A stretch of DNA of 64,000 bases, from contig SKTZ01000021.1 in NCBI GenBank assembly GCA_007122335.1, positions 19,406-83,405 of the forward strand. Reading direction: 5' to 3'. The translations under genes and the position numbers were made by a program. Positions 61,162 through 64,000 of this stretch are shown here, one piece after another. The notes below the pieces were generated by a model that saw nothing but the letters and a program-made list of their open reading frames with translations, was not told the DNA's origin and ran no database searches. This DNA comes from Bacillota bacterium (GTDB taxonomy: Bacteria > Bacillota > Halanaerobiia > B1SED10-174). Position 1 is the first letter of the stretch; each line of letters begins with the position of its first letter.

Positions 61162-62513
61162 TTCGAAAAGTTTTAATTGCCAACAGAGGAGAAATAGCCG
61201 TCAGGGTTATCCGGGCCTGTCTTGAACTGGATATTGAGCCTGTAGCCGTTTATTCCCGTGGAGATGAAGAATCTCTTCATGTAAAAATGGCTCGGGAAGC
61301 CTACTGTATTGGACCACCTTCAGCTCAGGATAGTTATTTGAACATGCAAAATATTATTTCAACTGCAATTGGAGCCGGGGTTGATGCCATTCACCCCGGT
61401 TACGGTTTCCTGGCTGAAAATTCAACCTTCGCTGAGCTCTGTCAGCAGTGCGGATTGATTTTTATTGGCCCTCCCCCCCGGGCTATTGAAGAAATGGGCA
61501 ACAAAGAGAGGGCGAGAATACTGATGAAAAAAGCCGGTGTTCCCATTGTCCCGGGAAGTAAAGAAGGGCTTGATGATGCTCAGGAGGCTGCAAAAGTTGC
61601 TGGTGAAGTGGGTTATCCCATTATGCTGAAGGCTGCAGCCGGGGGTGGAGGCAAAGGGATGCGCTTGGTAGAAGAACCTTCTTTAATGGCCAGAGCTTTT
61701 TCTTTGACCAGAAGTGAAGCAGAAAAAGCTTTTTCCAATCCTCAGATTTACCTGGAAAAATATATTTCCCGGCCCCGCCACGTGGAAGTTCAGATCCTTG
61801 CGGATAATTATGGGAATGTTATTCATCTGGGGGAGAGGGATTGTTCCATTCAGCGGCGGCATCAAAAATTAATTGAAGAAGCTCCTTGTCCTGTTCTGGA
61901 TGAAGTCCTGCGGGGAAAAATGGGTGAAGCTGCTGTAAGAGCAGCCCAGGCGGTAGACTATACCGGGGCGGGAACGGTTGAATTTTTGCTGGATGACCGG
62001 GGAAATTTTTTCTTCATGGAAATGAATACCCGGATCCAGGTTGAACATCCAGTAACAGAGATGGTTACCGGAATTGATCTGGTCAAAGCCCAGCTGCAAA
62101 TTGCTGCCGGGGAAGAACTCGACCTCCATCAGGAGGATATAAAACTGGAGGGTGCAGCAATGGAATGTCGGATCAACGCCGAAGATCCTGCAAAGAATTT
62201 TTTGCCCCGGCCGGGATTGATTACCGAGTGGATCCCGCCCGGGGGCCCGGGTGTCCGGGTGGATTCCTTTATTTATTCAGGATACCGGGTAGTTCCCCAT
62301 TATGATTCCCTACTGGCAAAAGTAATTACCTGGGGAGCAGATAGAGAAGAAGCCCGGAACAGAATGCGCAGAGCGTTAGGGGAAATCAGCCTGAAGGGGG
62401 TTCCCAGCCCTATTGATCTTTATCTAATAATTTTGGAAAACGAGCAATTTTGTTCTGGAAACTATGATACTGGATTTTTGCCCGGATTAATTGAAGGTAA
62501 GGGGGGCGTTTGA
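61158..62513 (+). CDS. accC: biotin carboxylase subunit of acetyl-CoA carboxylase
   Basis: Carboxylates biotin on AccB using ATP and bicarbonate. The 451-residue ATP-grasp enzyme has [36 protein letters not shown], the glycine-rich loop [14 protein letters not shown], and [20 protein letters not shown] with the catalytic Glu and Arg. ATG overlaps the accB stop. Normal length. Confidence 0.97.
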   Translation: MIRKVLIANRGEIAVRVIRACLELDIEPVAVYSRGDEESLHVKMAREAYCIGPPSAQDSYLNMQNIISTAIGAGVDAIHPGYGFLAENSTFAELCQQCGLIFIGPPPRAIEEMGNKERARILMKKAGVPIVPGSKEGLDDAQEAAKVAGEVGYPIMLKAAAGGGGKGMRLVEEPSLMARAFSLTRSEAEKAFSNPQIYLEKYISRPRHVEVQILADNYGNVIHLGERDCSIQRRHQKLIEEAPCPVLDEVLRGKMGEAAVRAAQAVDYTGAGTVEFLLDDRGNFFFMEMNTRIQVEHPVTEMVTGIDLVKAQLQIAAGEELDLHQEDIKLEGAAMECRINAEDPAKNFLPRPGLITEWIPPGGPGVRVDSFIYSGYRVVPHYDSLLAKVITWGADREEARNRMRRALGEISLKGVPSPIDLYLIILENEQFCSGNYDTGFLPGLIEGKGGV

Positions 62514-62515
62514 TT

Positions 62516-63364
62516 ATGGCACTTTTCCGCAAAACCCGTTTTAGTCAGGTGGGAACAAGGGAAATTAAAAATGTTCCCAAAAATATTGCCAGCAAATGTC
62601 CGGAGTGTAAACATGTCCATATCGAAAAAGACCTTTCCCAGAAATTGAAGGTTTGCGATCGATGCGGTCATCATTTTTCCCTACCCGCAAAGCAAAGGCT
62701 CAAGCAGATTGTTGATGAAGGGACTTTTCGGGAAACTGACCCGGGATTAACCTCTGTTGATCCCCTGGAATTTCCTGGGTATGCAGAAAAACTGGAGCAG
62801 GTCCGGGAAAAATCGGGCTTAAATGAAGCGGTTATTACAGGTTTTGGGAAGTTAGAAGGTATTGAGTTAGGTCTGGGAATAATGGCCCCGGAGTTTATGC
62901 TGGGAAGTATGGGCTCAGTGGTGGGGGAGAAAATAACCCGGCTTATTAATAAATCCAGGGAAAAGAAAAAGCCCCTGGTAATTTTTTCAGCCTCAGGTGG
63001 GGCCCGCATGCAGGAGAGCATCTATTCCCTGATGCAGATGGCAAAAACCAGTGCTGCCCTGGCTCGCTTTTCCGACGCGGGGCAGCTGTACATTTCGGTG
63101 TTAACTCACCCTACGACAGGGGGAGTAACAGCAAGTTTTGCCATGCTTGGAGATATTAATATTGCCGAGCCAGGCTCCCTGATTGGATTTGCCGGCCCCA
63201 GGGTTATTCAGCAGACAATCGGCCAAAAATTACCAGAAGGTTTCCAGAGGGCTGAATTTTTACTTGAACATGGTTTTATTGACCGAATAGTTGAGAGAAA
63301 AAACCTGAAAAAAGAACTGGCCCTGCTTCTTAAATTTCATCAGGGGGGTGAAAAAGTTGGCTAG
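62516..63364 (+). CDS. accD: acetyl-CoA carboxylase carboxyltransferase, beta subunit
   Basis: With AccA it transfers the carboxyl group to acetyl-CoA. The 282 residues have an N-terminal four-Cys zinc finger (CPECKHVH and CDRCGHHF) and the crotonase-like core ([51 protein letters not shown]). ATG 62516 is chosen over TTG 62510. It overlaps accA by 8 nt. Confidence 0.96.
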   Translation: MALFRKTRFSQVGTREIKNVPKNIASKCPECKHVHIEKDLSQKLKVCDRCGHHFSLPAKQRLKQIVDEGTFRETDPGLTSVDPLEFPGYAEKLEQVREKSGLNEAVITGFGKLEGIELGLGIMAPEFMLGSMGSVVGEKITRLINKSREKKKPLVIFSASGGARMQESIYSLMQMAKTSAALARFSDAGQLYISVLTHPTTGGVTASFAMLGDINIAEPGSLIGFAGPRVIQQTIGQKLPEGFQRAEFLLEHGFIDRIVERKNLKKELALLLKFHQGGEKVG

Positions 63365-64000
63365 TTGGGGAAAACAGCTTGCTCACCTGGAAGAAAAAAT
63401 TAAAGAACTTGAAATTTTTGCCCGGGAGCAAAATATTGACCTTAGTGGGGAAATTAAGTCTCTCCAGGAAAAAGCAAAACAAATAAGAGAAGAACAAAAT
63501 ATCGAAATTACTCCCTGGCAGAGGGTAAAACTGGCCCGGAATATGGAAAGACCGACCACTCTTGATTATATAGAAATGATTTGCACGGATTTTACAGAAC
63601 TGCATGGGGACCGGCTTTTCAGCGATGATCCTGCGATTATTGCCGGAATTGCTCGATTGGGAGAACAGCCGGTTACAGTAATCGGACATCAAAAAGGTCG
63701 TTCAACAAAGGATAATATTGCCCGGAATTTTGGGATGCCTCACCCTGAAGGGTACCGAAAAGCTTTGAGACTAATGGAGCAAGCCAACAAATTTAACCGG
63801 CCGATTATTACTTTTATTGACACTCCCGGTGCTTATCCCGGTCTTGGAGCGGAGGAAAGGGGCCAGGGAGAAGCTATTGCCAGGAATTTAAGGGAAATGA
63901 GCGGGTTAAAAGTTCCCATAGTAGTAGTTGTAACAGGGGAAGGAGGGAGCGGAGGTGCACTGGCTCTTGCAGTAGGGGACTGGGTTTGTATGTTTGAAAA
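63357..64000 (+). CDS. accA: acetyl-CoA carboxylase carboxyltransferase, alpha subunit (partial)
   Basis: Absent from the ORF track because it runs off the window end. TTG 63357 follows GGGGGGTG with 6 nt spacing and overlaps accD. The frame is open to position 64000: a helical start ([20 protein letters not shown]), [74 protein letters not shown] and [18 protein letters not shown], all typical of AccA. About 214 residues are visible, roughly two thirds. Confidence 0.95.
   Translation, partial: MASWGKQLAHLEEKIKELEIFAREQNIDLSGEIKSLQEKAKQIREEQNIEITPWQRVKLARNMERPTTLDYIEMICTDFTELHGDRLFSDDPAIIAGIARLGEQPVTVIGHQKGRSTKDNIARNFGMPHPEGYRKALRLMEQANKFNRPIITFIDTPGAYPGLGAEERGQGEAIARNLREMSGLKVPIVVVVTGEGGSGGALALAVGDWVCMFE

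Noticed and set aside
1-64000. tRNA, rRNA or CRISPR features
   Set aside because: No cloverleaf ending in CCA, no rRNA-like stretch and no regularly spaced direct repeats were noticed on either strand, though a dedicated scan was not possible.

Overview
This window reads as part of the chromosome of an anaerobic, moderately AT-rich Bacillota (Firmicute). Gram-positive-type signs are strong AGGAGG ribosome binding sites, many TTG and GTG starts, sigma-A promoters, Asp23/AmaP, AddAB and a FabK-type fatty acid operon. A PilQ secretin with PilMNOP and an OmpH/Skp-like protein suggest a diderm lineage such as the Halanaerobiales-type Firmicutes, although no 16S rRNA or other decisive marker is present. 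Anaerobic energy metabolism is shown by a selenocysteine formate dehydrogenase, Rnf subunits and a 2-oxoacid:ferredoxin oxidoreductase. I saw no tRNA, rRNA or CRISPR array.

Layout. 1-4.2 kb: a partial rtcB on the minus strand diverges from a type IV pilin gene, followed by a histidine kinase/response regulator pair and a self-contained unit for a 35-residue basic peptide with a foldable leader. 4.3-7.5 kb: an S9 peptidase and a threonine aldolase. 7.6-16.1 kb: an uninterrupted pilus operon, pilB-pilC, four minor pilins, then pilM-N-O-P-Q. 16.1-19.8 kb: Xaa-Pro peptidase, EF-P, Asp23, AmaP and NusB. 19.8-24.3 kb: an AbrB-type permease (minus strand) and a run of membrane or exported proteins. 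24.4-32.4 kb: Tex, 2-oxoacid:ferredoxin oxidoreductase, acylphosphatase, a CFI-box protein, an amidohydrolase and a CMD-family protein. 32.6-36.4 kb: asnS, an unknown protein, an unusual inverted-repeat element carrying a 33-residue peptide, and an HD-GYP phosphodiesterase. 36.4-44.0 kb: addB, addA and an MFS transporter. 44.4-52.4 kb: OmpH-like protein, then fdhE, Sec-formate dehydrogenase, its Fe-S subunit, rnfC and rnfD. 52.4-55.4 kb: a disturbed region with short ORFs, murB and an eroded IS1634-type transposase. 55.8 kb to the end: a fatty acid synthesis operon (fabH-K-D-acpP-fabF-fabZ-accB-C-D-A) behind a consensus promoter.

How the genes work together. The pilus operon encodes the assembly ATPase, platform, alignment complex and outer-membrane pore; the major pilin lies 7 kb upstream beside a two-component system. 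The formate dehydrogenase operon has the catalytic and Fe-S subunits of a Tat-exported FdnGH enzyme, but rnfC and rnfD stand where a cytochrome b subunit would be expected and the operon then ends at a terminator. The fab/acc operon holds malonyl-CoA production and the elongation cycle except for fabG.

The observations most worth following are the FdnGH-RnfCD operon, two structured leaders that bury the ribosome binding site of tiny ORFs, two genes (rtcB, accB) whose best-placed start is an ATC codon, and an intact transposase ORF lacking the first catalytic aspartate motif.
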